Positions 1 through 10,289 of a stretch of DNA of 64,000 bases are shown in pieces. The notes under the pieces were generated by a model. The model had not been told where the DNA came from. It saw only the letters and a list, made by a program, of their open reading frames with translations, and did no database searches. This DNA is from Sinorhizobium sojae CCBAU 05684 (GTDB taxonomy: Bacteria; Pseudomonadota; Alphaproteobacteria; Rhizobiales; Rhizobiaceae): the NCBI RefSeq assembly GCF_002288525.1, contig NZ_CP023069.1, positions 124,001-188,000 of the forward strand, in the 5' to 3' direction. Position 1 is the stretch's first letter, and the number at the start of each line of letters is the position of its first letter. Both the position numbers and the translations under genes were made by a program.

Positions 1-450
1 CTTCCCGGTGTCGGAAGCCCCATAGACGACGTTGAGGCCGGAATCGTTGTAGTCCTGGAAGTAACCAGCGAGCCATTCGGCGCGCTCGTACAATTGGCGG
101 AGATATGGCGTCTGAAGCGCGGTGACAAAAAACTCCGCATTGTCTCCGGCCTGAAACAGGATCCCACTTTCATCGACAACCTGCTCGACTAGCCCTCGGG
201 ACATCATCAGGGCTACGGCAGATTGAACGGACTTTCTTCGGACCTGCGTGACAGGTGACATGATCGGTGTCGGGGGATGCAGGTCGGCGGGTCCATCGAG
301 GACACTGGTTCGCACGACAAGATAATCCATCGCGGTCAGCCGGTTCAGATCTACCGCCCGGGGGAAATGCGCGTGCAGAACGAAGACGGCCCTCACACCC
401 GTTTCGAGCGAACCGTTGAAAGCCGAGGCCGTAGGCATTAGCGGCGCCAT
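1..450 (-). CDS. ABC-3C system middle component (partial, runs off the window)
   Basis: Reading the minus strand from an ATG at 450-448 gives an open frame of 150 residues that is still open at position 1. It contains a stretch starting FNGSLETGVRAVFVLH, then PRAVDLNRLTAMDYLVV and later DGPADLHPPTP, the pattern I know from the middle component (MC2-like) of ABC-three-component anti-phage systems. That protein is thought to link the effector to the ABC ATPase. The start codon overlaps the end of the upstream gene by 13 bases, so the two are probably translationally coupled. The ATPase gene would be expected just outside the window. Family assignment is from memory of the motif pattern; function is inferred. 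Confidence 0.6.
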   Translation of the reverse strand, partial: MAPLMPTASAFNGSLETGVRAVFVLHAHFPRAVDLNRLTAMDYLVVRTSVLDGPADLHPPTPIMSPVTQVRRKSVQSAVALMMSRGLVEQVVDESGILFQAGDNAEFFVTALQTPYLRQLYERAEWLAGYFQDYNDSGLNVVYGASDTGK

Positions 451-1479
451 GTCAGCTTCCCATCGTTCGCAAGCTGATGACAGATTCCCCGACGGTCGGT
501 GGGAGAAGCGCTTCTGTTCAAAGGATGAGCGTCAAGAACCAAGGACTGCGCTTTCTCGGTTACGGCGACGACGCGCGCATATCCGTCCGAGTGTTCGCCG
601 TCGTGAGTGTCCAGGACCCCGTCCAGTATCTCGGTCTGCAACCCCTCGAAAGTACCAGGCTCCACTTTCTCGCGCACGAAGACCCGCAGGGACTCCGCAT
701 GATAAAAGGCCTCGCGAGAGCGATGAAAATGGGATTTCAAATTCCCCCACTTGTCGAGATGCGAGACCGAGGCAATCGTCTCGCCTTTGTGCTCTGCATA
801 GGCATCGAGCAGCTTGCTTGTATAGGTCGCCTCCGTCTCTCCGATCTCGACAGGGACAGCGTCGGGCCGCGGACGGGAGGGCAATCCGCCACCGAAGCGG
901 CCGATGTGATAGCGCGTTCTGGAATGGGCTTCGATGATCGTTCGAGGTTGCTCGGCCGAAAAGATCCGAAAATCGAAATCCCCGACATAGTCGAGAAACT
1001 TTCCCTCTAGGGTGACCGGCCCGGTCGAGGTGATTTTTCCGGAGATGGCTTTGTCCCATTCCGCAAGAACCTTCGCTTTCAGCTTGTTCGCATTGGAGAG
1101 CAACAGCGACAACGATGTCGAAGCGCCTTTCGGCGCGATGAACCGGCATGCTCTCGGAGCTTTGTATTCTCCTGAGAAAGAGTACCAGAGCATCTTCCCG
1201 ATCTCAGGCGCGACCACGCCGAAACTCAAGGGTGAAGTATAGTGCTTGCACTGGTGATTGTCCCAGATGCCGAGCAGCTGGTCGGCGTCACAGAAGCCAG
1301 CAATATCGATGCCTTTGTCTCCTGCACCGGTCGGCCGCATAACGTTGACATATGTGGTTTTGAGCGAATGGACCCATTCGTCAATGAACGTTTCCCATTC
1401 GCTGGCTTCATAAATCTGGATGATCTTGAGAGGGTCAATCTTTGGCCCGTTCTCGAAATCGCTTGCCAAGAGGATTCTA

Positions 1480-2624
1480 GTGGTATCCGCCTAACATAAG
1501 AGTCCGTATGGGATTCCCTTTGGCGAGTGCGTATGCGAGTGTGGCGCATGCGCACAGGAATAGCCTTCACCGTTTCGCCGACCGATCGCCAACGCCTGAG
1601 AGCCCTCATCAGTGATCGCAATGCGCCGCAGAAGCACGTCTGGCGCGCCGAGATCATCCTGCTGAGTGCCGATGGCGTCGGCACCGTCGAGATCATGCGA
1701 CAGACCGGCAAGTCGAAGACCTGCGTGTGGCGCTGGCAGGAGCGCTTCGCCACGGAAGGCTTCGAGGGTCTCTTGCGCGACAAGACGCGCCCCTCGCGCA
1801 TTGCGCCGCTCGGGCCGGAGATCGGCGAGCAGGTGGTGGCGCTTTCGCTTGCCGACCCGCCGGGCGAGACGACGCACTGGACTGCCGACATGATGGCGGC
1901 CGAGGTGGGCGTCAGCGCCAGCGCGGTGCGCCGCATCTGGAAGGCGCACGGTCTCCAGCCCCACCGCTGGCGGGCCTTCAAGCTCTCCAACGACCCGCAG
2001 TTCGTCGCCAAGCTCAAAGACGTTGTCGGCCTCTACGTCGACCCGCCGGCCCATGCCATCGTGCTGTCGGTCGACGAGAAGAGCCAGATCCAGGCGCTCG
2101 ACCGCACCCAGCCCGGCCTGCCCCTGAAGAAGGGCCGGCTCGGCACCATGACCCACGACTACAAGCGGCATGGCACGACCACGTTGTTTGCCGCCCTCAA
2201 CGTGCTCGACGGCACCGTCATCGGCAGGAACATGCAGCGTCACAGGCATCAGGAGTTCATCCGTTTTCTCAACGCCATCAACGCCCAAGTGCCGGCCGAC
2301 AAGGCGATCCACGTCATCCTCGACAACTATGCCGCCCACAAGCATCCCAAGGTGCGCGCCTGGCTCGACCGCCATCAGCGCTTTACCTTCCACTTCACGC
2401 CGACGTCCTGCTCGTGGCTCAACGCCGTCGAGGGCTTCTTCGCCAAACTGTCGAAGCGTCGCCTCAAGCGCGGCGTCTTTCATTCGGTCGTTGACCTCCA
2501 GGCCGCCATCAACCGCTTCCTTACAGAGCACAACCAACAACCCAAGCCCTTCACCTGGACCGCCGATCCCGACAAAATCATCGCTGCCGTCAAACGGGGG
2601 CACCAAGTGTTAGATTCCATCCAC
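1480..2624 (+). mobile_element. IS630-family element IS630-A, copy 1 (intact)
   Basis: The 1145-bp element is flanked by TA at 1478-1479 and 2625-2626, within a CTAG site. Its ends are imperfect inverted repeats (GTGGTATCCGCCTAACA versus GTGGATGGAATCTAACA). The same element occurs four more times in this window, always in the same direction. It interrupts the minus-strand ABC-3C effector gene. Confidence 0.9.
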
Positions 2625-2627
2625 TAG
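1527..2627 (+). CDS. IS630-family transposase (IS630-A copy 1)
   Basis: 366 residues. The N-terminal helix-turn-helix half (about residues 20-150) is followed by a DDE domain, with the acidic residues in VDEKSQ, ILDNYAAHK and SWLNAVEGFF. It cuts and joins its own DNA at TA dinucleotides. The last residues are encoded by the right terminal repeat, and the stop codon TAG is not in the element: its TA comes from the duplicated target and its G from the flanking CTAG. The start at 1527 is the first ATG; a second ATG lies at 1533 and a third at 1548. Confidence 0.9.
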   Translation: MRMRVWRMRTGIAFTVSPTDRQRLRALISDRNAPQKHVWRAEIILLSADGVGTVEIMRQTGKSKTCVWRWQERFATEGFEGLLRDKTRPSRIAPLGPEIGEQVVALSLADPPGETTHWTADMMAAEVGVSASAVRRIWKAHGLQPHRWRAFKLSNDPQFVAKLKDVVGLYVDPPAHAIVLSVDEKSQIQALDRTQPGLPLKKGRLGTMTHDYKRHGTTTLFAALNVLDGTVIGRNMQRHRHQEFIRFLNAINAQVPADKAIHVILDNYAAHKHPKVRAWLDRHQRFTFHFTPTSCSWLNAVEGFFAKLSKRRLKRGVFHSVVDLQAAINRFLTEHNQQPKPFTWTADPDKIIAAVKRGHQVLDSIH

Positions 2628-2986
2628 CTGACGGCAGGTCTTTCACCGCATTCTGTAACGACATCAGAGTTGCCTGCATTGCAGCCTTGTTCTCGAAGCA
2701 AGATGGTAGTGTGGGTAAGGTGTAAGTTTTACCAATAGCAAGGGCATATGCAATCGAAAGTATATCGTACGGCGGGAGATTATCGCTACTCTCAACCAAT
2801 TTCCGCCGCCCGAAGGCAGCCGGGCGTGGCCGCGAGATGGCGGATGACCGCAGACGAGGACTGGAGTCTGCAAGCCGCTGGAAAACAGCAAATATCGCCT
2901 TTTCGCGGTCAAGATAATTGAGGGGCGGTAGGTTCGTATCTTTTCAAGAGCACTTGCGTTCGAGCGTCAAGAATTACCGACTGATA

Positions 2987-4141
2987 CCAACGAGCGGTGA
3001 TCATGACCGATGCGCCCATTCGCGGAGTCCGATGGACATGATCTTCCACGGCTGGTCGACGAGCTTGTTCCACGCGGCGCAGCAATGGGCGACGATGTCG
3101 TCGTAGTCTTTGAAGATGCGGTTCGAGAGCCAGTTGTCGCGCAGGAACTGCCAGACGTTTTCCACGGGGTTCAGTTCCGGCGAACGAGGCGGCAGGAACA
3201 TCAGGGTGATGTTGTCCGGCACTTTGAGCTTCGGCGTGACGTGCCATCCGGCCTGATCGAGGATGAGCACGGCATGCGCTCCCTCATCGACGGCCTGGCT
3301 GATCTCGGCGAGATGCTGCTGCATGGCTTCGGTATCACAATAGGGCAGGACAAGGCCCGCACCCTTTCCCTTCCGCGGGCAGACGGCCCCGAAGATGTAG
3401 GCCCACATGGTGCGCTGATCCAAGGGTGCGGAGGGTCTGGTTCCGCGACGCGCCCACCGCCGCGTGATCTTGTTCTTCTGGCCTATGCGCGCTTCGTCGG
3501 CCCACCAGAGCTCGAGGTCGGTGCCGCGCGGGAGCCGGCCTCGGATTTCCGCCAGAGCGGCGGGGAAGTCTTTTTAAAAGCTTCTGCCTCCAGCTCGTTC
3601 TGGGCGTAGTGGCGCGGGCGGGCCGACAGCTTGGCGAAGCCGAGCGCCTTCAACTCACGGCCGACAGTCGTCTCGTCCATCGCGATGCGGAATTCCTGGA
3701 ATATCCACTGCACCAGGTCCTTGCGCCGCCAGCGGACGACACCGTGGATCGCAGGGATCGGGCCGCTTTCGACGATCTTCGCCAGCGCATGGCGCTGAGC
3801 GACGTTCAGCTTCGCTCGGCCGCCGGGTGCTTTGCCGTTCACCAGCCCGTCGGGGCCGCGCGCATTGAACCGCAGCACCCAGTCACGGACGATCTGCAGC
3901 GTCACGCTGCCGATCCGTGCCGCATCCGAGCGCGAGCCGCCGTCATAAATCTCGGCGAGCGCCAGCAACCGCCGCGCCTGGTTGGCATCCTTCGTTTGCC
4001 GTGCGAGCTGTCGAAGAGCACGCCCATCGAAATCATCACGCAACAAAATTGCTGAACCCATCGCAAACCTCCCGTTTGCTGCATGGATTCAGATTCGAAG
4101 CCCCGTGGGAATCCCTGAGAGTCGGAAACGGCGCTCGTTGG
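2987..4141 (-). mobile_element. Second IS630-family element (IS630-C), frameshifted
   Basis: Perfect 10-bp inverted ends (CCAACGAGCG at 2987 and CGCTCGTTGG ending at 4141) are flanked by TA on both sides, the usual IS630 signature. Length is 1155 bp. It is unrelated in sequence to IS630-A. Confidence 0.8.
3001..4061 (-). pseudogene. IS630-family transposase, frameshifted (IS630-C)
   Basis: The N-terminal part (4061 to about 3565; begins MGSAILLRDDFDGRALRQLA) has the winged helix-turn-helix half. The C-terminal part (about 3560-3001) carries LILDQAGWH and SPELNPVENVWQFL, the second and third acidic motifs of the DDE triad. The two lie in different frames. The shift falls near the run TTTTTAAAA at 3572-3580, so either an indel or programmed slippage is possible. 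IS630 transposases are sometimes made by frameshifting, so some activity cannot be excluded. Confidence 0.75.
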
Positions 4142-4255
4142 TATGAGATATCCCGATTGAGCTGCTGTGTACCTGTCGTTTGGCACTTAAACGTAAGAAT
4201 GCGGCCGCTTCTTTCTTGGTTGGCACTTAATTTGAGATTTTATGCGCCGATAATC

Positions 4256-5116
4256 TCAAATTAAGTGCAACTGCGAAGACGTCCGCGACTGACGTGCGCA
4301 GTCCAAGATCTCGTCTATAGCGCTGCCGAAGCGAGCTTTGTTCTCGCCCATCATATGGCTACGCAGCATGTGAAGCATCTCCGGCCCGGCGCGCTGGACG
4401 ATGGCCACACCAGCTAAAAGAGCTGGCCTCAAGTGCAGCGGCAAGAGCGTACTTGCTCGCGACGGAAGTTTGCTTGTTTCCATCCTGAGAACGTCATCGA
4501 GATCAGGAATGATCACGCCGAGCACTCTATAGCCGGACCGTTCGTAATAAGCGGGGAAAGCCTTCGGAACGCGTCGCATCAGCAGGAGGCCGGCAATCTC
4601 GCTTGGTGCCATCCAGTTTTGCATACCGCGCTCGGCCTCGTCGTCGAGAAGCTGTTCTCCTATAAGGGCACTATTGTGATAGCGACTGAAGGGAGAGGGG
4701 CGGGCACCCCCGTCAGTGTTCTGAATGACGTTACCACAAAGCGGACAGGTGATGCGCCAGCCGAGAAACTGGCTACGAAGAACGGGCTGCAACTCGTTAG
4801 TGATCGGACTACAGCTGCAACATAATTGCCGGGGCTCGCTGGCAATCAGGCGCCGCGACGACCGCGCGATGTTCGAGAACGTCATGCGCAGGACCCTAGC
4901 GGGATCAGCAGAGAACATACGGGCGATGCGGGCAACCTGACTTTCGGTCATGTCTAGATCCGACGTGCGCAAAGATTGTACCTCGGGAAGGCAATGCTGA
5001 AGCATAGCCAAGGGAGGGACCTCATAGAACGCGGCATGCCGGATGATCCACGACGACAGAAGTTCATCGGGGTAGGGAGCCAGCCTTACCGGCAATTGCC
5101 GTGCGGATATTCCCAT
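4256..5116 (-). CDS. tniQ: TniQ-like target-selection protein
   Basis: About 286 residues starting MGISARQLPVRLAPYPDELL, followed by SSWIIRHAAFYEVPP, which is the TniQ family opening. Two cysteine pairs (CCSC and CPLC, roughly residues 95-130) form the family's zinc-binding region. TniQ/TnsD proteins help choose the insertion site together with the AAA ATPase. I chose the ATG at 5116, one base after the tniB stop, over an in-frame ATG at 5173 inside tniB. The stop lies in the left-end repeats of the transposon. Confidence 0.75.
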   Translation of the reverse strand: MGISARQLPVRLAPYPDELLSSWIIRHAAFYEVPPLAMLQHCLPEVQSLRTSDLDMTESQVARIARMFSADPARVLRMTFSNIARSSRRLIASEPRQLCCSCSPITNELQPVLRSQFLGWRITCPLCGNVIQNTDGGARPSPFSRYHNSALIGEQLLDDEAERGMQNWMAPSEIAGLLLMRRVPKAFPAYYERSGYRVLGVIIPDLDDVLRMETSKLPSRASTLLPLHLRPALLAGVAIVQRAGPEMLHMLRSHMMGENKARFGSAIDEILDCARQSRTSSQLHLI

Positions 5117-5117
5117 C

Positions 5118-5999
5118 TCATGCGAACGCTGCTTCGGCGTCAAATTCCGGCTCCCATTTCTCAATGGCTTCATCGGTAATCCGCTCTCTTCCGCTTTCGA
5201 TTGCCTCGATAGCCAGTGAGTTGATTATGTGGAAGATGTTGGCAGTGATGCCCTCGGTGATCTGCAGTATCCGCCGCAATGATTTTGCGGTTAACACCGA
5301 TGGGTGACGCAGTGGCGTGTTGCGCAGGATCAAGGCGACCAAGATTTCGAACGGCTCATTTGCAACCCAGCGGCTCAGCGTGAACTGTTCGAAGCGGCGC
5401 GCCAATTGTACATCGCCACCAATGGCCTCACGGGCGTCATTGACCCCGAAGCAGACGAGCGAGATCTGAAGGCGGTTGCTCAGAAAGCGCAATGTGTTGA
5501 GGACGATGCGTTGCTCGCGATATGTTCCAGCGAGAATGTTGTGCACCTCGTCGATTACCAGCACCTGCACGCCGATTGCTTCCATGATGCGTAACGCAGC
5601 TTGCTCCATTTGTGCGATATCGGCACGGGGCCGCTGTGGTGCTCCGAGGAGGGTCAGAAGTTCGGCATAAAACCGTCTCTCGCCAGGCCGGCTGGTCATC
5701 TCCATTGCGAGAACCGGCGTTTTCAGCCTGCCGGTGAGCGAATTGAAGCTTGGCGGATGCTGGTCACGGAAACGCTTCATGATCATTGTTTTGCCCATTC
5801 CACTGTCACCGTATATGGCGATGGAAGGCATTCGCGTCCCGCGTGGATGATCGACCAGGAGGTTGAGGCGATCGAGTACCTGCTTGGCACGCGGATAAAC
5901 GAGCCAGCGACGTGATCTTATCTCGCGGATGCACTGTTTGTCTGCTTCACCGAGCAGTGCCGCGGCATTCGCAGTCAGGTGAGAGATTTCTGTGTTCAT
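5118..5999 (-). CDS. tniB: TniB-like AAA ATPase of the transposon
   Basis: 293 residues with Walker A GDSGMGKT (about residues 64-71) and Walker B VLVIDEVHN (about 134-142). This is a TniB/TnsC-type AAA protein that binds target DNA and activates the DDE transposase. It follows tniA by a few bases and runs straight into tniQ, so the three form one transcription unit. The reading frame is intact. Confidence 0.8.
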   Translation of the reverse strand: MNTEISHLTANAAALLGEADKQCIREIRSRRWLVYPRAKQVLDRLNLLVDHPRGTRMPSIAIYGDSGMGKTMIMKRFRDQHPPSFNSLTGRLKTPVLAMEMTSRPGERRFYAELLTLLGAPQRPRADIAQMEQAALRIMEAIGVQVLVIDEVHNILAGTYREQRIVLNTLRFLSNRLQISLVCFGVNDAREAIGGDVQLARRFEQFTLSRWVANEPFEILVALILRNTPLRHPSVLTAKSLRRILQITEGITANIFHIINSLAIEAIESGRERITDEAIEKWEPEFDAEAAFA

Positions 6000-6005
6000 G
6001 CAAGC

Positions 6006-7621
6006 TCATTCTGTGTCCTCGAAAGCAACAGGTTTGCTGGAGTCGATCCCCCGAAGCGAGCCCCAACTGCCGTCATCCACTTTCGTTTTCGCGCTGGCAA
6101 GGCGGCCACGTCGCGCAGTCGCTGTTGCCTTGATCGCTGCATCCACCAGTTTGCGCTGCTCAATAGCTGTACCAACGATCGTGCGAATGTTCACCTCTCG
6201 TCGCCCTTTCGCCAGAAGCGCACGGCGCGCTGCCAAGGCTTCGTGCAGTGTTATCGAAGGCAAGGTAAGATCCGCGTAGCGGGCCTCCACGAAATTGCCC
6301 GATGGTCGCCGCACGAAGACACGAGACATGTCCCGAGGATCGTATTTGACGAGCAGCCGGCGATTTGCACTCCCGACATCGGCACTTAGGGCTGCCGACC
6401 AATAGCGCAGTCCAAAGAGATGGATCCCGGTTGGTTGCAGCGTGCGCTCCTGCTCGGGCAGGAATGTCAGCCAAAAACGCATGCGATCCTTGGGCAATCG
6501 GAGTGGAATTTCACCCTCGTGCTCGCGCCAGACCGCGATTGGCGGGCGGCCCAAAGTGCCGTGGATCGACTGATGGTAGTTACCGACAATGTCGAGGGCG
6601 ATGTATCGCTCAAGTTCGCGCAATATCAGCGCCGAATGCCGCTTTGAATCGTATTCGCCAAGCTCCTGGGCATTGCTGAAGGTCGTGCCGGGTAGTAAGT
6701 GGAGTTTTCCCATCTGGGTGCCGATCAACCGTTCGATATGGCCACCAAAGCGCGGTTCGCCGGGTGGGCGCCAGTTGATCGCTATGCCGGCATCCTCACA
6801 CCCCCTCTGGAAAGCACGACTCCTAAAGTCGCTGCCGTTATCGACATGCAATGTCTCAGGCAGACCGGCAACCGGCCACGGTTCGATGATCTCGCGCTCT
6901 CGCGTAACCAAGGCGATTTGTCAAAGACGGAGTGTAGCAAGCATAAACTGGTCGAGAGCCGGGAAGGGGCTTCCATCGTGAGGTAGAACCCGGTCACCAT
7001 CCGGCTGCAAACGTACATCGCAAGAGTTAGCCACGGTCTCCCGATAGGCAGGCGAGTTTCCTCGTCGACGACAAAGATATCTGCTTTGGTATGATCGACT
7101 TGGACAATCTGGAGTGGACGTGAGGCAGCGAGCGCTCCTGGAACAGCTGTTGTCCGCTTCACGACTTCGGCTTCGCCCCGTCGTTTGGCGCGCTTCTGAA
7201 GGTCGATGTCCTCGAGACGTGCTTCGATCGTCCGGCGATGTGGCGGCTTGAGCCCGGCTGAGACGCAGTTCGTCTGTATATCCCGAACTAATTGAGAAAC
7301 GCCCGGGCGGTTCTTATTCAGGTAGCATCGTTTGATGCTGATGCGGATGATTTCCTCTCGCCTGTTGTCGAGCATCCTGCGGCCGTCAGGCCGGCCGGGT
7401 TTGCGCTCCACCAGCGACATCACCGTTCCTCCAGCTCGAAATAGCTTGATGAGGCGGAATGCAGTTGCCCGACTGACGTCTAGTTCGGCAGCTAGCAGCG
7501 CCATATCCCCCGCTATTACCTTGCCAGACTGACGTATCAGAAATCCTCGGATGGCCTCGGCTCGTCGACACGCCTCATCCCAAAGCACTTCGTCAACCTC
7601 GTTGGGAAATGGATCATTCAT
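6006..7621 (-). pseudogene. tniA: TniA-like DDE transposase, one frameshift
   Basis: The first frame (7621 to about 6905) begins MNDPFPNEVDEVLWDEA and has a helix-turn-helix region and the first catalytic acid in IVQVDHTKADIFVVDE. The second frame (about 6911-6006) carries LHVDNGSDFRS, the second catalytic acid, then the Mu-type C-terminal domain with GHIERLIGTQMGKLH. The two frames join around 6900 (..KSPWLRE | RE..EPWPVAGLPETLH), so a single-base indel separates them. With TniB and TniQ intact, only TniA is clearly broken. Confidence 0.75.
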
Positions 7622-8792
7622 TGCAGAAACACCGTCGACTTCGCCGACGACTGAATCTCACAATAAGTGCCAAAATCCAAGGGAAAATCTCAAATTAAGT
7701 GCTAAGTCTCAAATTAAGTGCCACGCTATCTTGTTGAAACCGTTGTGGGCAGAATCTTACGATTAAATGCAAAACGACAACGGCTACCGATGTTCTCCGA
7801 GCTATATCGAATTGGGATTCGATGCGTCGAAGGGTGAGCATCGGTATGCCATCGAATGGACTCCGAGCGAGATCCGATGGCTGGTGAAGGTCGCGTCCCC
7901 ACCAGTGGTGTAGCTGGGCTGTAGCGAAGCCGCTCGCGAGCGCGCCCTCGATTGCGCCGTAGCGAGCGAGCGGCGTAGCGGTGGTCATCGAAGTTCCCCG
8001 GTAGGGTCGGGTTTGCTGACACCAACCTGATTCGAAGGAACCATCGATGACCGACGACATGATGAGCCTGCGCGCGCTCGTGGAGAAGACCCCGGATTGC
8101 GATCTCCTGCGCGAGATGATCGGCTTCGCCGCCGAGCGCCTGATGGAGCTTGAGGTGGGGGCCGCCACCGGCGCCGCCTTTGGCGAGAAGACCCCGCTGC
8201 GGCTGGCCCAGCGCAACGGCTACCGCGAGCGCGACTGGGAGACGCGGGCCGGCACGGTCGAGCTGCGCATTCCGAAGCTCCGGAAAGGCTCCTACTTCCC
8301 CTCGTTCCTGGAGCCGCGGCGCATGGCCGAGAAGGCGCTGACGGCGGTCATCCAGGAAGCCTATGTGCAGGGCATCTCGACCCGCTCGGTCGACGACCTG
8401 GTTAAGGCCATGGGCATGAGCGGTATTTCGAAGAGCCAGGTCAGCCGGCTGTGCGAGGAGATCGACGGCAAGGTCAAAGCGTTCCTCGAAAGACCGATCG
8501 AAGGCGACTGGCCGTATCTGTGGATCGATGCCACTTACCTGAAGGTCCGCCGTGGCGGCCGCATCGTTTCCGTTGCCGTCATCATCGCCGTTGGCGTCAA
8601 CACCGATGGCCGGCGCGAGGTGCTGGGCATGGAGATCGGCACATCCGAAGCCGAGCCGATCTGGACGGAGTTCCTGCGCAGGCTTACGCGCCGAGGTTTG
8701 CGCGGCGTGAAGCTCGTCGTCTCCGACGCCCATGAGGGACTCAAGGCGGCCGTTACCAGGGTTCTCAGCGCCACCTGGCAACGATGCCGGGT

Positions 8793-10289
8793 GGGGCTGT
8801 TGAAGAAGTGCTATGTATCTGATTCAATTGAGCAGTCGTTGATTCTCTGGAGCCTCCACGATGCTCGGCCGTAAGGAACGCGATCAGCTTGAACTGTACA
8901 TGTGCGGCTCGCTTCGGGATCTGGTCCCTGACGATCACGTATTGGTAAAGGTCGATCGAGTTCTCGACCTCTCCTGGCTACACGAGGAGGTGGCTGAGCT
9001 TTATGCGGCGGGCTTCGGCCGACCCGGCATCGACCCGGAAGTAGCAGTCCGGCTGATGCTTGCAGGCTTTCTTCTCGGAATTGTCCATGACCGTCGGCTG
9101 ATGCGCGAGGCTCAGGTAAACATCGCTATTCGCTGGTTTATCGGCTTCGGTCTGCACGAAGCTCTCCCGGACCATTCGTCGTTGACCCGTATCCGTCAGC
9201 GCTGGGGTGCAGAACGTTTCCGAACTATCTTTGAGCGGACGGTAAAGGTCTGCGTAGCGGCCAAAGTCGCCAAGGGTGAGGTCGTTCATGTCGACGCCTC
9301 ACTCATTCGGGCCGACGTCAGTTGGGAAAGTCTTGCGGTCCGCCATATAGATGCGGTCACCGACGCCAACGAAGCCGCTGAGAGCGAACGAAAAAGCCGC
9401 AAAACAGGCAAATACAAGAAAGTCTGCGTCACCGACCCTGACGCGTCCATGGCGACCAACGGGCGTAATCGGAGACTGGAGCCGGCCTACAAGCAACATG
9501 CCGTGGTGGATGATGCTTGCGGCGTAATTTTAGATGTGGAGGTCACCACAGGCGAGATTAATGAGGGGCAAGTCATACTCAGTCGTCTCGACGCGGTCGC
9601 CGCGATGACCGGCACGATAATCAAAACGGCAACGGCCGACGCCGGCTATGCGTATGCTAAGGTGTTCGCAGGAATGGAGCAACGCGCGATCGAAGCGGTT
9701 ATTCCGGCAAAGGCAGAGCCAATCCGTAGCCCTGTGCCTATGCGCCGCTTTCGTTATGACGCCAAGCACGACACCCTTAAATGTCCGCGTGGCAAGATGC
9801 TGAAGGCGGGCCGTGCCGTTAAACATGGGCGCTTCTTTACATCTCGCGCGGCCGACTGTCGGCACTGCGATCTGGCGCGACTTTGCCTTTCCAATGGCCG
9901 TGTGAACAAGGCGGTAGTGCTCGGCGATGACTATCCGGCACTCCTGCGAGCTCGTCGCCGAAGAGAACGATGGTCGGACGAGGACCGAGCTTTGTACCAG
10001 CGTCACCGCTGGCGCTCAGAGGGATATCACGGCGAAGCGAAGACTTGGCACGGGCTATCGAGAGCGATCCGGCGCGGCCTCATAAATATGAAAATCCAAG
10101 CCTATCTGACGGCTGCGGCAGTCAACTTGAAACGACTGGCGAGTGCTTTTCTGTCAATTTTGCTGTTCGTGTACAGCCAAGAAGCTACCAGTTCAGCCCG
10201 ACATCCCTTCAGGCAAAGGAAAGTTTTTGGAATTGGCTTGTCGGTGGCTTCCGCATAGCTCCGCCGACGATTGGTTCTTCAACAGCCCC
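8793..10289 (+). mobile_element. IS1182-family element, copy 1
   Basis: 1497 bp with terminal inverted repeat GGGGCTGTTGAAGAA and a 5-bp target duplication CGGGT (8788-8792 and 10290-10294) in the IS256 transposase gene. An element of the same length, encoding an identical protein, sits in the opposite orientation at 31047-32543. Confidence 0.9.
8861..10258 (+). CDS. IS1182-family transposase (copy 1)
   Basis: 465 residues, starting [20 protein letters not shown]. It has the DUF772-type N-terminal region ([15 protein letters not shown]) and an IS4-type DDE domain with [23 protein letters not shown] and a C-terminal [16 protein letters not shown] region holding the catalytic glutamate. A cysteine cluster (about residues 325-350) sits between the second and third acids, as in other IS1182 transposases. 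The frame is intact and fills the element, so it may be active. Confidence 0.9.
   Translation: MLGRKERDQLELYMCGSLRDLVPDDHVLVKVDRVLDLSWLHEEVAELYAAGFGRPGIDPEVAVRLMLAGFLLGIVHDRRLMREAQVNIAIRWFIGFGLHEALPDHSSLTRIRQRWGAERFRTIFERTVKVCVAAKVAKGEVVHVDASLIRADVSWESLAVRHIDAVTDANEAAESERKSRKTGKYKKVCVTDPDASMATNGRNRRLEPAYKQHAVVDDACGVILDVEVTTGEINEGQVILSRLDAVAAMTGTIIKTATADAGYAYAKVFAGMEQRAIEAVIPAKAEPIRSPVPMRRFRYDAKHDTLKCPRGKMLKAGRAVKHGRFFTSRAADCRHCDLARLCLSNGRVNKAVVLGDDYPALLRARRRRERWSDEDRALYQRHRWRSEGYHGEAKTWHGLSRAIRRGLINMKIQAYLTAAAVNLKRLASAFLSILLFVYSQEATSSARHPFRQRKVFGIGLSVASA

Larger units (their letters stand above)
438..2799 (-). pseudogene. ABC-3C effector with endonuclease-like N-terminal region, split by IS630-A copy 1
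   Basis: The main part (1477-438) encodes about 345 residues. It includes EWETFIDEW, then GDKGIDIAGF and HQCKHY, which fit the D...QxK pattern of a PD-(D/E)XK (Mrr-like) nuclease fold. Next to a middle-component gene this suggests the effector of an ABC-3C defence system. Immediately across the inserted IS630-A (1480-2624, TA duplicated) the same frame continues upstream through about 57 more residues, from a possible TTG at 2799. Removing the element and one TA restores the frame as ...DLPSA-RILLASDFE. The frame stays open a little beyond 2799 without an ATG, so the true start is uncertain. Whether the upstream part belonged to the same protein is an inference from frame continuity. Confidence 0.55.
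4176..7728 (-). mobile_element. Tn552/Tn5053-like transposon with tniA, tniB and tniQ
   Basis: Three minus-strand genes in the order TniA-TniB-TniQ are bounded by repeated copies of a 13-17 bp motif (core GGCACTTAATTTGAGA). There are copies at 4181 (degenerate), at 4221 and inverted at 4252-4268 on the left, and three inverted copies at 7652-7723 on the right. Multiple end repeats of this kind are the transposase binding sites of Tn7/Tn5053-type elements. The outermost bases and the target duplication are not clear, so the boundaries are approximate. No CRISPR repeats or Cas genes are nearby, so this is not a CRISPR-guided element. Confidence 0.7.

Noticed and set aside
1491..2606. A 371-codon minus-strand frame opposite the IS630-A transposase, present in copies 1, 2, 4 and 5 and shortened in copy 3
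   Set aside because: It repeats only because the element repeats; the plus-strand frame has the DDE motifs and fits the element ends.
4176..7728. A CRISPR-guided (CAST-type) transposon, because of TniQ plus an AAA ATPase and repeated short motifs
   Set aside because: The repeats are at the element ends only, there is no Cas gene or spacer array, and the gene order is the ordinary TniA-TniB-TniQ.
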